Notes: generated by a model from the letters alone, not told the origin. A stretch of DNA of 64,000 nt from Niveispirillum irakense DSM 11586 (GCF_000429645.1 NZ_AUCG01000003.1:60331-124330); one strand, 5' to 3'; counted from the first letter of the stretch, positions 36,392 through 45,467 are shown. Numbers and translations are program-made.

Positions 36392-36478
36392 ACCTTAGGT
36401 ATAGGGATTTCGGGCTTGGCGTCAAACACCGCAAATTGTATAGGCCCATCCACCTATAGGTGCTGATGTCGTACCTAT
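36392..36478. promoter_or_regulatory. Cluster of ACCTATAGGT-like sites upstream of the XRE regulator
   Basis: The AT-rich upstream region carries a perfect palindrome CACCTATAGGTG (36451-36462), ACCTTAGGT (36392-36400), TATAGG at 36400-36405 and 36439-36444, and ACCTAT at 36473-36478. The sites fall from 23 to 109 bases before the regulator start, where a promoter would be. They look like operators, most simply for the regulator itself. Confidence 0.5.
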
Positions 36479-36557
36479 TTACAATTTTAAGCAATTTTTA
36501 CGGGCTGCAAGTTGTGTAAATAGTAGGGCGCGCGAGCGAATTATGGTTAAAACCTTC

Positions 36558-37352
36558 TTATTGGTACCGTCTGAACCGGCCGAAGGCATATAGCTTCGGT
36601 GATAGATGGCGCAGGTTTTCTGCGACAGTTTGAAGCATGGTAATTGCGAAAAAAATCGGAGTTGGAAACGAAAAATGTATCTCGCGGATACGTTTTTGTT
36701 CTTCCCGCCCCAATGTCGCATGCCGGCGCGACAGGCCGCCGGGGGCGAAGGCGGCGATAATGACGGATAATTGGACGATCCGTTGTGCCCTGCGCAGGGC
36801 ATCCAGGGTCACTGCATAATCGCCGGCAATGCGATAACCCTGGTCGAAGCAGAGGCCGGCAAGCAGCGTCCGGCGATAAAGGATGGCGCAATGATGCGCC
36901 GGCATCCCATAGAAGGCCCAGCGCCAATGGCGCGCCGGTTTGCATCGGGGCTTGCCGTCCCCAGGGTCTTCGATGGAATCGCCATAAAGGATATCGGCGG
37001 CCCCCACCCCCGTCATATGGGGGATGAGAGCAGCGAGCACCCCCGGCCCTGCCAGCCGGTCACCGGCATTCAGGAACAGCAGATAGGTCCCCCGTGCCTG
37101 CCGCATTGCCCTGTCCATCCCGGCGAAAGGGCCGCCATCCGGACGGCTGTCCAGCCAATCCGGTCTAGGGCCGGGCTGGTCCAGTACCGAAAGGGTGTCA
37201 TCATCGGAGCCGCCGTCGGCAACCAGCCATTCATAGTCGACCGGCCCTTGGGCGGTGATGCTGGCCTTTGTTGCCGCCAAGCCGGCCGCATCGTTGCGGA
37301 CGACAGTGATGATGCTGATCAAAGGCGGTTGATCGGCGGGTGCGGGCGTCAT
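36558..37352 (-). CDS. Family 2 glycosyltransferase (WcaA-like)
   Basis: 264 aa. LISIITVVRNDAAGLAATKASI starts the GT-A domain, ADGGSDDDT holds D46, and FLNAGDRLAG (NAGD at 95-98) is the metal/nucleotide-sugar site seen in WcaA-type enzymes. GMPAHHCAILYRR is the acceptor-side motif. Its start overlaps the end of the SLBB export gene by 4 bases, so the two are coupled. The 188 AT-rich bases after it lead to the regulator gene on the same strand. Confidence 0.85.
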   Translation of the reverse strand: MTPAPADQPPLISIITVVRNDAAGLAATKASITAQGPVDYEWLVADGGSDDDTLSVLDQPGPRPDWLDSRPDGGPFAGMDRAMRQARGTYLLFLNAGDRLAGPGVLAALIPHMTGVGAADILYGDSIEDPGDGKPRCKPARHWRWAFYGMPAHHCAILYRRTLLAGLCFDQGYRIAGDYAVTLDALRRAQRIVQLSVIIAAFAPGGLSRRHATLGREEQKRIREIHFSFPTPIFFAITMLQTVAENLRHLSPKLYAFGRFRRYQ

Positions 37353-40348
37353 TGGCGGATACTGGCAATGGCGGCGGCGGAAAAGGCGATCTGGCTCAGG
37401 ATCGTTGTCAGGCTCTGTGCCAGGGGCAGGATCTCCAGCGGTTCCGCATCGCGCGGCACCACCAGCATGGCGCCCGGCGTAATGGCGAGCCGTCGGTGGC
37501 GCAGGCCCCGCCCGGACAAAGGCTCGGCGCTGCCATCGGGATGGATCAGGAAGATGCGGTCATCATCGGCAAAACGGGTCAGGCCGCCGGCCTCCCGCAG
37601 ATAATCATCCGCGCTTTTGCGTGGGTCGAACAAAAGCGAGGCCGGTGACAGCACTTCGCCCGCCACGGTCACGGTCAGGGGACGCTTGGGCATGAAGATG
37701 CGGTCGCCGGGCTGGAGCATGATGTCCAGTTCTGGCCGCTGGGCCAGCCTGTCCGGATCGGTCTGCACCGTGATCCGCCCCAGGGTGGGCGCGGTCCGCA
37801 ACTCGTCCGATAATTGCCGGACCAGGGTGACGCGGGCGGGGTCGGGCGGGTTCTTGCCGCCCAGCATCTGGGCCAGTTCCCGGTCCAGTTCGCGTGCCGC
37901 GCGGCGCAGGCCCTCTTCCTCCGTCAGGCGGGCGCTTTCACGGGTGAAGATGGCGCCGGCCGGATAGGCATAGGGTGTCAGGCCCCCCGCCCGCATCAGC
38001 AGGGCGGACAGTTTCTCCCCCGGTACCAGATCATAGGTTCCGGGTTGCATCACCTCGCCGGCCAGCAGGATGCTGCGCGCTTCCTGCGGGCGGCGGGCCA
38101 GGGCGACCCTGACCGATTCGCCGGGCTGGATAAGCCGGTCTGCCGCCACGCCACCCGGCACAGGCTGGGGCGTGGCGGCATCATGGTCATCGGCGGCGGG
38201 AATGATTTCCACCTGCCTGTTATCTGCTTCGGGGCGCAGCCCCCCGGCTGTGCGCAACAGCAGGGCCAGTCCCACCGGGCCGGCAACGGGATAATCCCCC
38301 GGATGGCGCACACCGCCGCGCACGCCGATCAGCCCACCCGCCAGCAGGTCGCGCTGGGCATGGGTGAGAGAGGGGGTGGATGGGGTGGGACTGGCATCGG
38401 GTGCATCGGGGGACACTGGTTCCGGTATCGCAGCCGGTGCCGTTGCGGGCGCCGGCAATGGCGGCGGCAGGGGAGCAAAGGCGGCTGCCACCGCCTGACG
38501 TGACAGGATTGTCACGCGGTCGCCGTCGCGCAGGCGCAGGTCGAACCGTCCTTCCACCACCGCGACGGGAGAGAAAATCTGGCTTTGCGCATCCAGCCGG
38601 TTTTCATCCACCCGTTCCAGCAAGGCGGCCAGGCCATAGGCATCCTGGGGTAAAGCAGCACCGTCGGTCAGCAAGGCGCGCAGCGTGGGGGCCGTGCGCA
38701 AGCTCCGCCGCCCCGGTTGGCGCACTGCGCCGGCCAGAAGCACCCCATCGCCCCCCAGATCGACGATCAGGCCGGGGCCAATGGTCCCGGCCGCATGATC
38801 CAGACCTTCCACTGCGCCTGCCAGGGGGGCGATGGCAGCCAGATCGGCGTCCGCCGTCACCGGGTAGGGTCCCGGCCGCAACACACCACGGCGGAGCAGG
38901 GCCGCGTGACGCAGCAGAAAAGGCAGCAGGTCCGGTTCCGTCTTGAACAGGGCGGGGCAAGGCATGGGCGGCCCGGCCATTCCCCTTGCCGCAAGGGCGA
39001 TGGGGCCTGCGGCCAGGGTGCCCTGGGGGTCGGCGGCAACGGCGGCGGTCAAGGCTGCGAGGCCAGGGCAGACGGCATCTTCCATATCCTCCCCCGCCGT
39101 GCCGGACAGACGGGCCAGCACCGGCCCGCTGCGCAGAAAGGCGATATCACCGGCGGTGAGCAGCACCAGCCGGTCACCGTCCTGCGTCTTTTGCCGGTCG
39201 CGGCCCGCCAGCAGCGACGCCAGATCGACCGGCCGCATCTCTGGCGCGCCACCCTGATCGGTCCGGCGCAGCAGCACGGCGAAAGGGCGGTACAGGTCGG
39301 GCGGCAGCGTATCGGGCGTTACCAGGGCGGACAGGGCGGCGCCCGGCGGCAAGGGGCGCGGGCCCGCCTGATCCACCGGGCCGGTCAGGCCGGCGGCGCC
39401 GGTCAGCGGCCCGCCATCGGGCGCATGAATCAGGATATCGCCGTCGCGCAGCGGTACGGGCGCCATGGCTGTAATGGCCAGGGCCTGCTGCGTGCCATCC
39501 CGGGCATAGCGCAGCAGGGTGGAACTGTCCGTTCCCGGTCGCAAGGGACCGCCGGCCAGGGCCAGCAATTCCCCGCTATCGGCTGGCCAACCGGCAGTGG
39601 GTTGGGCGGGCAGTTCATAAATACCGGGCCGCTTGACCGCACCGGTCACCGCCACCGTTTCCCCGATGGGGGGAACCAGCAGCCGGGTCCCTTCCAGCAG
39701 GGGCAGGGCGGCCCCGCCGCCGCCTTCTTCCAGCAGGTCATAAAGGTCGATCAGGGTCTGGCTGCCATCGGGCGCGATCATGCGGATGGCGCGCAGGCTG
39801 CCGCCGGGCTGCACACCGCCGGCTGCCATCAGGGCATCCAGGGCGGTGGCGAAACCGCTCAACCGATGCCGTCCCGGTCGGGGGACATCACCCAGCACCA
39901 GCACGCCGATCTGCCGGGCGGCGGCCAGGGACAGAAAGGTCCGGGTCTGGAGATGGGCATCGGCCATCGCCTGTTCCACCTCTGCCCGAACATCCCCCAG
40001 CGTGCGGCCGGTCGCCACGATCGGGCGGATATCCTCAATGGTGATGGTGCCGTCGGTGCCAATGCGATGGCGGCTGGTCCGGCTGATCTGACCCCGTAGG
40101 ATCAGCGTCAACTCATCCCCCCCACCCAGCCGGTAATCATCCGGCACGGCGCCCAGAATCGGGGCGTCCGGGCTGCTGCTCCCCCCGAAAATTCCATAAC
40201 CATGCAGAGACAGGGCCATACCGGCCCGGTGGCTGAACAGGGTTTCCAGCCGGCTGGGCGGTGCAGTTTCCCCCAACGCTGCCGTTTGACCGGTGGCGAT
40301 GGCTATCCAGAGATAAAGGATGATCCCAGGAAAGACGCGTTTCAGCAT
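37349..40348 (-). CDS. Polysaccharide export protein with multiple SLBB domains
   Basis: 999 aa, far larger than Wza (about 380). A signal-like N-terminus (MLKRVFPGIILYLWIAIATGQTAALG) has no lipobox Cys, unlike Wza. The polysaccharide-export domain begins DDYRLGGGDELTLILRGQISR (about 70-90) with GTITIEDIRPIVATGRTLGDV, followed by SLBB-like modules at GVLVLGDVPRPGRHRL, VAVTGAVKRPGIYEL, VLLAGAVRQPGRRSL, GVRGGVRHPGDYPV, ILLAGEVMQPGTYDL and VTVAGEVLSPASLL. A Pro/Ala-rich linker interrupts them near residues 620-655. The last 30 residues are hydrophobic (TTILSQIAFSAAAIASI), a possible outer-membrane or inner-membrane anchor. It would form the export channel for the locus. Confidence 0.85.
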   Translation of the reverse strand: MLKRVFPGIILYLWIAIATGQTAALGETAPPSRLETLFSHRAGMALSLHGYGIFGGSSSPDAPILGAVPDDYRLGGGDELTLILRGQISRTSRHRIGTDGTITIEDIRPIVATGRTLGDVRAEVEQAMADAHLQTRTFLSLAAARQIGVLVLGDVPRPGRHRLSGFATALDALMAAGGVQPGGSLRAIRMIAPDGSQTLIDLYDLLEEGGGGAALPLLEGTRLLVPPIGETVAVTGAVKRPGIYELPAQPTAGWPADSGELLALAGGPLRPGTDSSTLLRYARDGTQQALAITAMAPVPLRDGDILIHAPDGGPLTGAAGLTGPVDQAGPRPLPPGAALSALVTPDTLPPDLYRPFAVLLRRTDQGGAPEMRPVDLASLLAGRDRQKTQDGDRLVLLTAGDIAFLRSGPVLARLSGTAGEDMEDAVCPGLAALTAAVAADPQGTLAAGPIALAARGMAGPPMPCPALFKTEPDLLPFLLRHAALLRRGVLRPGPYPVTADADLAAIAPLAGAVEGLDHAAGTIGPGLIVDLGGDGVLLAGAVRQPGRRSLRTAPTLRALLTDGAALPQDAYGLAALLERVDENRLDAQSQIFSPVAVVEGRFDLRLRDGDRVTILSRQAVAAAFAPLPPPLPAPATAPAAIPEPVSPDAPDASPTPSTPSLTHAQRDLLAGGLIGVRGGVRHPGDYPVAGPVGLALLLRTAGGLRPEADNRQVEIIPAADDHDAATPQPVPGGVAADRLIQPGESVRVALARRPQEARSILLAGEVMQPGTYDLVPGEKLSALLMRAGGLTPYAYPAGAIFTRESARLTEEEGLRRAARELDRELAQMLGGKNPPDPARVTLVRQLSDELRTAPTLGRITVQTDPDRLAQRPELDIMLQPGDRIFMPKRPLTVTVAGEVLSPASLLFDPRKSADDYLREAGGLTRFADDDRIFLIHPDGSAEPLSGRGLRHRRLAITPGAMLVVPRDAEPLEILPLAQSLTTILSQIAFSAAAIASIRQ

Positions 40349-40418
40349 AGGTCCGGCAGATATCTATCTGCTCAAACTTGTAATCGCTGAAAAATATGCA
40401 ATCAATAAGATATTCTCG

Positions 40419-40456
40419 CCGGCAACACCACTCCATGGCTGTGGGGGTGTTGCCGG
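40419..40456 (-). terminator. Hairpin after aguB
   Basis: CCGGCAACACC and its exact complement GGTGTTGCCGG form an 11-bp stem with a 16-nt loop in the 123-base gap between aguB and the SLBB gene. It is followed on the minus strand by an A/T-rich stretch, but not a pure T-run. Confidence 0.5.
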
Positions 40457-40471
40457 CTTCCGGGTCGGTGA

Positions 40472-41350
40472 TCAGCCGTGGCGCAGGCTGCCATCCAGCG
40501 ACAGGATGGGGGCGTAGAGCGAAGGGCGGCGGTCGCGGAAGACACCCCAGCCGGTGCGGGTGCGGGCCACCTCATCCAGGTCAAAGCGGGCGGTCAGCAC
40601 GGCCTCCTCATCCCGGCCGGCCTCGGTCAGTTTTTCCCCCTTCGGGCCGGCGATGAAGCTGGAACCGTAGAAGGTGATGCTGCCCGTGTCGAAAACCTCC
40701 CGCCCGATGCGGTTGCTGGCGATCAGCGGCACCAGATTGGCGCCGGCATGGCCCTGCATCACGCGCTGCCAATGGTCGCGGCTGTCCAGGCTGGCATCCT
40801 GCGGCTCCGATCCGATGGCGGTGGGATAGAACAGCAGTTCCGCCCCCTGCAGCGCCATCACCCGGGCTGCTTCCGGGAACCACTGGTCCCAGCAGATGGC
40901 GGTGCCGATGCGGGCATAGCGCGTCTGATGCACCTGGAAGCCGGTATCGCCGGGGCTGAAATAGTATTTTTCCTGATAGCCCGGCCCGTCGGGGATGTGG
41001 CTTTTGCGGTAGATGCCCAGGATGCTGCCATCGGCATCGATGGTGGCCAGGGAATTGTAATGGGCATTGTTCGCCTTCTCGAAGAAAGAGAGCGGCAGCA
41101 CCACTTCCAGTTCCCGCGCCAGATCGCACATGCGCTGCAACAGCGGATTGCCCTCCGCCGGGGCGGCCAGCTCAAAATATTCCGGCTTCTGGTCCTGGCA
41201 GAAATAGGGGGTCTCGAACAGTTCCTGGATCAGGATGATCTGGGCGCCCTGCGCGTGGGCCTGACGGATCAGGGCTTCCGCCTTGTCCACATTGCCGGCG
41301 CGGTCCCAACTGCACGCGAACTGGGTCGCGGCCACGGTCACCTGTCGCAT
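40472..41350 (-). CDS. aguB: N-carbamoylputrescine amidase AguB
   Basis: 292 aa carbon-nitrogen hydrolase. The Glu-Lys-Cys triad is E43 (IQELFETPYF), K116 (YRKSHIPDGPGYQEKYYF) and C153 (AICWDQWFPEAAR). The run GYQEKYYFSPGDTGF and FYGSSFIAGPKGE are typical of AguB, which hydrolyses N-carbamoylputrescine to putrescine, CO2 and ammonia in the agmatine pathway. The partner agmatine deiminase aguA is not in the window. Neighbours are unrelated. Confidence 0.9.
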   Translation of the reverse strand: MRQVTVAATQFACSWDRAGNVDKAEALIRQAHAQGAQIILIQELFETPYFCQDQKPEYFELAAPAEGNPLLQRMCDLARELEVVLPLSFFEKANNAHYNSLATIDADGSILGIYRKSHIPDGPGYQEKYYFSPGDTGFQVHQTRYARIGTAICWDQWFPEAARVMALQGAELLFYPTAIGSEPQDASLDSRDHWQRVMQGHAGANLVPLIASNRIGREVFDTGSITFYGSSFIAGPKGEKLTEAGRDEEAVLTARFDLDEVARTRTGWGVFRDRRPSLYAPILSLDGSLRHG

Positions 41351-41485
41351 CTGTCGTCCATCCTCAAAAGCGCATGGGGAAAGAAAAGGGTTGGTGCCAC
41401 CATAGCCAAGCCCGCCCCCGGATGCCCAGCCCGATCCGGGATATTCCCCTTCTGATCGCCATGACCCTTTGGTGACAGAAGGTAA

Positions 41486-42481
41486 TCAGGCCATGCGGTT
41501 GCGCAGGCGCAGCACCAGCCACAGGAAAAAGGGTGCGCCCAGCAGGGCCGTGGCCACACCCAGCTTCAGTTCCGCCCCCGGCCCGCCCAGCCGCACGGCC
41601 GTATCGGCCAATAGCAGCAATGCCGCCCCGCCCAGGGTGGAAAGCGGCAGCAGGCGGCCCGGCCTGTATCCTGCCAGCGGGCGCAGCAGATGCGGCACGA
41701 TCAGGCCAATAAAGCCGATGGCACCGGCCACCGCCACCGCCGCGCCGACGGCCAGGGCCGTGCCCACAATCACCCGCAGCGCGATAAGCCGGGTGGAAAA
41801 ACCCAGGGAGCGCGCCGTCTCATCCCCCAGCGACAGGGCATCCAGTCCCCGTCCGACCGAGAGCAGGGCCAGCGTGCCCAGTGCCATGAAGGGGGCGGCC
41901 ACCTGCACATGGGCCATGCTGCGGTCGGCCAGCGACCCCAGCATCCAGAAGACGATTTCCGACAGGGCGAAAGGATTGGGGGACAGCGACAGGGCCAGGG
42001 AGGTCAAGGCTGCCGCCAGACTGCTGATGGCGACGCCGGCCAGGATCAGGCTCAACATCCCTGATTGGGAGCCGGCCAATATATAAAGAAGCAGCACGGC
42101 CAGCATGGCCCCGGCAATACCCCCCAGGGGCAAGGCCAGCGGCCAGATCAGGCTGACCCCGCTATAGAAGGCGATCACCGCCCCCAGGCCGGCGCTGGCC
42201 GACACACCGATCAGCCCCGGTTCCGCCAGCGGGTTGCGCAGCAACCCTTGCAGTGCAGCCCCGGACAGGCCCAGCACCCCGCCGATGAACAGGCCCAGCA
42301 GGGCACGGGGCAACCGGATTTCGGCAAAGATGATGGCCGCACTGCCATCACCGCCGCGCCACCATTCCATCAGGGCCAGACGCGGTGAAATCGCACTGGG
42401 CCCCACGGACAGGGAAGCGGCGAAGGCCAGCAGCACCAGCAGGCACAGCAACGGGATCAGCCAGCGATTGCTCATGCTCAT
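41486..42481 (-). CDS. FecCD/BtuC-type ABC permease (cobalamin or siderophore uptake)
   Basis: 331 aa, about nine to ten transmembrane helices. Family motifs: LPRALLGLFIGGVLGLSGAALQGLLRNPLAEPGLIGVS, GFSTRLIALRV and the cytoplasmic GFIGLIVPHLLRPLAG coupling loop. The start overlaps the stop of the BtuF-like gene by 4 bases (ATGA). No ATPase gene follows; the next gene is aguB 135 bases away. Confidence 0.88.
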   Translation of the reverse strand: MSMSNRWLIPLLCLLVLLAFAASLSVGPSAISPRLALMEWWRGGDGSAAIIFAEIRLPRALLGLFIGGVLGLSGAALQGLLRNPLAEPGLIGVSASAGLGAVIAFYSGVSLIWPLALPLGGIAGAMLAVLLLYILAGSQSGMLSLILAGVAISSLAAALTSLALSLSPNPFALSEIVFWMLGSLADRSMAHVQVAAPFMALGTLALLSVGRGLDALSLGDETARSLGFSTRLIALRVIVGTALAVGAAVAVAGAIGFIGLIVPHLLRPLAGYRPGRLLPLSTLGGAALLLLADTAVRLGGPGAELKLGVATALLGAPFFLWLVLRLRNRMA

Positions 42482-43359
42482 GGTTCGGCCTGTGGTGAAG
42501 GAAGGGGGGCGGGACGCAGGGCCGCCAGCCGCGTCACGGCTTCCGCCGCGAAGGGGCCGCCGCAGGTCCAGAGCCGGGCGGGCAGGTCCACACGCCGGTC
42601 CGGGGGCACGGCAGCGGCAAGAACCGGATGGGACAACAATTGACCGGCCAGTGAGGGGCGGGCTTCTGCGCCAATATTGGCGATCAACAGGTCGGGCGGG
42701 TCGGCGGCCAGGGTTTCCAGCGCCAGATAGCCATAGCCCGCCAGCCCCTTCTCCGCTGCGTAATTGCGCAGGCCCGCCGCCCGGATCACCGCATCATGCA
42801 AGGTGCCACTGCCGGCGGTGAAGGCGCCGGTCGTCATGTTCAGGATGCGGGGGCCGGGCGCCGCATCAACCGGGGGCGTGGCGGCTGCCAGTTGCGCATC
42901 CATGGCGGCGATCAGCGCTTCCCCCGCCGCCACCCGGCCCAGGGCAGCGGCCACCTGCCGGGCCTGGGCGCGAATCATGTCGAAATCATCCGCCAGATCG
43001 ATTTCCAGCACTTTCACGCCGCGCGCCTTCAGCAGGGCCACCGTCGGGCGCGCCGTGTAGCGTCCGGCCAGGACCAGATCGGGGGCAAGTGGCAGCACCT
43101 CCTCCGCCGTGCCATGGGTCAGCGGCAGGTCGCCGACCTGCTGCCACAGGGCGGACAGATCGGGATCGACGGCCAGGCTGGACAGGGCGGCGATATGGTC
43201 GCGCGGGGCCAGCAGCAGCAGCCATTGATCGGTGCAGAGATTAAGCGAGACGATCCGCCTCGGCGCTTCCGCCTTTACGGTTGTGGCAAGTGCCATAAAC
43301 AGTGCCACAACAATGACAAACAGGCGGGCGATCAGGGATTGTCCGGTTCGGGACGGCAC
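42478..43359 (-). CDS. BtuF-like periplasmic substrate-binding protein
   Basis: 293 aa from GTG, with AAGGATG upstream. A signal peptide (LFVIVVALFMALATTVKAEA) precedes the mature RRIVSLNLCTDQWLLLLA, LAPDLVLAG, YLALETLAADPPDLLIAN. These are typical of alphaproteobacterial BtuF-type cobalamin-binding proteins; a siderophore cannot be ruled out. No B12-riboswitch box was found in the 88-base region before it. Confidence 0.82.
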   Translation of the reverse strand: MPSRTGQSLIARLFVIVVALFMALATTVKAEAPRRIVSLNLCTDQWLLLLAPRDHIAALSSLAVDPDLSALWQQVGDLPLTHGTAEEVLPLAPDLVLAGRYTARPTVALLKARGVKVLEIDLADDFDMIRAQARQVAAALGRVAAGEALIAAMDAQLAAATPPVDAAPGPRILNMTTGAFTAGSGTLHDAVIRAAGLRNYAAEKGLAGYGYLALETLAADPPDLLIANIGAEARPSLAGQLLSHPVLAAAVPPDRRVDLPARLWTCGGPFAAEAVTRLAALRPAPLPSPQAEP

Positions 43360-43447
43360 TTTGTCATCCTTTTGGACCGGGGACGCGGGCGCGATCCTAT
43401 GGTTGACTTATAGCCAGCAGCCAAGGGCGACGGCAATGGAGGTGGAG

Positions 43448-44023
43448 ATGGCATATCACCCCCGGATCGGCATTACTGGCAGCGCGGGCACGGGCAAGAC
43501 CACCCTGGCCGGCCAGATCGCTGCCGCCCTGGGCGCCCCCCTGGTGGAAGAAGCGATGCGCCGCCGGCTGGAGCAGGGGTTCGATTTTCACCAGATCGAC
43601 CGTGCCGCCCATCGCGCCCTGCTGGCATCGGAGGCGGAAGATCTGGCCCGTCTTCTGGCTGCCCCCAACCCGCGGGGGCTGGTGACGGACCGCACGCCCC
43701 TGGATATGGCCGCTTTCTGGCTGTCCAACGGCTATGGGATGGATGATCCGGCGGCGACCGAGGCGCTGCTGGCCCGCGCCATCTGTGCCATGGCGGATTA
43801 CGATGCTGTGCTGCTGCTGCCCTGGGGGGGATTGCCGCTTGAAGCGGATGGTATCCGCAGCGCCAATCCCTGGCTGCATCTGCATTTTCAGACAGTGATG
43901 GAAGGGCTTTGCCGACGCTGGCTGGCGCCAGACCGTTTCTTCATCCTGCCGGAAAGCGTGAAGGGCCGGGGAGCCCGACTGTCCTGGGTGATGGACCGGT
44001 TGAACATGGCGGTGGCGGCCTGA
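43448..44023 (+). CDS. Small AAA/NadR-like P-loop ATPase
   Basis: 191 aa from the ATG at 43448, preceded by a very strong GGAGG site; an in-frame ATG four codons earlier overlaps that site. The P-loop is GSAGTGKTT (11-19), and the following GLVTDRTPLDMAAFWLSNG resembles the AAA_28/NadR-like nucleotide kinase group. The protein may be a ribosylnicotinamide- or nucleotide-kinase-like ATPase; the specific substrate is unknown. Divergent from btuF, convergent with the pentapeptide gene. Confidence 0.7.
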   Translation: MAYHPRIGITGSAGTGKTTLAGQIAAALGAPLVEEAMRRRLEQGFDFHQIDRAAHRALLASEAEDLARLLAAPNPRGLVTDRTPLDMAAFWLSNGYGMDDPAATEALLARAICAMADYDAVLLLPWGGLPLEADGIRSANPWLHLHFQTVMEGLCRRWLAPDRFFILPESVKGRGARLSWVMDRLNMAVAA

Positions 44024-44047
44024 GGTTCGTTAGCCTTTGACCGGGGA

Positions 44048-45355
44048 TCAGGCGAAATCCTCGTCATCCGCATCTGGTTCCGGCAGGGCGGCACCCTGCA
44101 CATTGGCGCCGGTCATATCGGCGCCGCGCATGTTGGCTTCCAGCAGATTGGCGGCGCGCAGATCCGCCTGACGCAGATCGGCCCCGGACAGATTGACCCC
44201 GCGCAGCGCGGCCCGGGTCAGGCTGGCCTGGGCCAGTTTTGCATTGGACAGGTTGGCCGGCCATTTACGGCCGGTGCCGCGCCCGTTCGGCCCCTTTATC
44301 TCCACCGATCCGATCTTGGCCGAATCGAGCTTGATGCCGGTCATGTCGCTGCCGCGCAGATTGGCGCCATCCAGCGTGGCCCCGGTCATGTCGGCATATT
44401 GCAGGCTGGCCTGGGACAGATCGGCCATGATCAGCAGGGCGTCGCGCAGCTTGGCGCCGGAGAGGTTGACGCCCTTCAGGTTGGCGCCGCCCAGATTGGC
44501 GCCGTTCAGATCAATATGGGACAGGTCCTGGCCTTCCAGGTCGGCCCGTTCCCCCTTGGCCCCGCTGGAGGTGATCCATTGCTGATGCGATGACAGGATG
44601 CGCTGGATGGTGGCAGAGAAACTTTCCGCCGACCGGCTGAAATTGGCGCCCAGCATATCGACATTGCTCATGTCGACCCCGTCCAGGTTGGCGCCTTCCA
44701 GGTCGGCATTGCGCAGATTGGCCCCGGCCAGCACGGCCCCTGTCAGGTTGCAGTCGCGCAGCCTGGCGCCGGCCAGATTCGCCCCGCCCAGATTGACACC
44801 GCGCAGGTCGCTGCCGGTGAAATTGGCATTTTTCAGCACCGAGCGGGCCAGATTGCATCCGGCCATCTGCGCCCCGGCGCAATCAGCCCCTACCAGCGAG
44901 CATTCCGACAGGTCGGCCCCGGCCAGATTGGCGTTGGACAGGGTCGCGTCATCCATCTCCGCCCCACGCAGGTCGGACGGTTCCATTTTTACCGATCCGG
45001 GGCTGCGGCGGTCCAGCAGCGCCCCGCCGCGCAAATCGGCCCCCCGCAGGCTGGCGCCCTTCATCCGCGCACCGCGCAGATGGGCGCCCCGGAGATCGGC
45101 ATTGGTCAGGTTGCAGTTGGTCAGGATGGCCCGGTTCATCCGGACGGCGAACAGGTCCGCGGCCGTCAGGTCGGCACCGGTGAAGTCGCACTCTATCAGG
45201 TTGGCACCTGACAATTTGCAGTTCTGCAGATTGGCGCCACTGAAATTGTGGCCTTGCAGGTCCGCCAGCGCCAGCATGGCCCGCGCACCGCCGGTCAGCC
45301 GTTTCAGCCAGCGTTCATGCTTTTCAATAACGGCGATGAGTTCGTGTGGGGTCAT
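44048..45355 (-). CDS. Pentapeptide-repeat protein with duplicated linker module
   Basis: 435 aa from the ATG at 45355. Long runs of A(D/N)LxG-type pentapeptides (ANLQNCKLSGANL, ADLRGAHLRGARM and many more) predict a right-handed quadrilateral beta-helix. Two similar non-repeat modules, ELIAVIEKHERWLKRL (about residues 4-19) and ATIQRILSSHQQWITSS (about 250-266), each lead into a GxxADLxGxxxS pentapeptide run, so the protein looks like two duplicated halves. Such proteins range from DNA mimics to structural scaffolds. No gyrase-targeting neighbour is seen; divergent from phoU. Confidence 0.8.
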   Translation of the reverse strand: MTPHELIAVIEKHERWLKRLTGGARAMLALADLQGHNFSGANLQNCKLSGANLIECDFTGADLTAADLFAVRMNRAILTNCNLTNADLRGAHLRGARMKGASLRGADLRGGALLDRRSPGSVKMEPSDLRGAEMDDATLSNANLAGADLSECSLVGADCAGAQMAGCNLARSVLKNANFTGSDLRGVNLGGANLAGARLRDCNLTGAVLAGANLRNADLEGANLDGVDMSNVDMLGANFSRSAESFSATIQRILSSHQQWITSSGAKGERADLEGQDLSHIDLNGANLGGANLKGVNLSGAKLRDALLIMADLSQASLQYADMTGATLDGANLRGSDMTGIKLDSAKIGSVEIKGPNGRGTGRKWPANLSNAKLAQASLTRAALRGVNLSGADLRQADLRAANLLEANMRGADMTGANVQGAALPEPDADDEDFA

Positions 45356-45467
45356 GATGGGGCACTTTGATGAACTTTCTTTGAAACTGCCACATTCGCC
45401 ATGACATGTGTTAGACGCTTCGTAGAAATTTGTTCTTTCCCAGCGGACTTTCCACCGGAGTTTTCTC

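Noticed and set aside
43360..43447. Cobalamin riboswitch upstream of the BtuF-like gene
   Set aside because: Only 88 bases separate it from the divergent gene and no conserved B12-box is visible.
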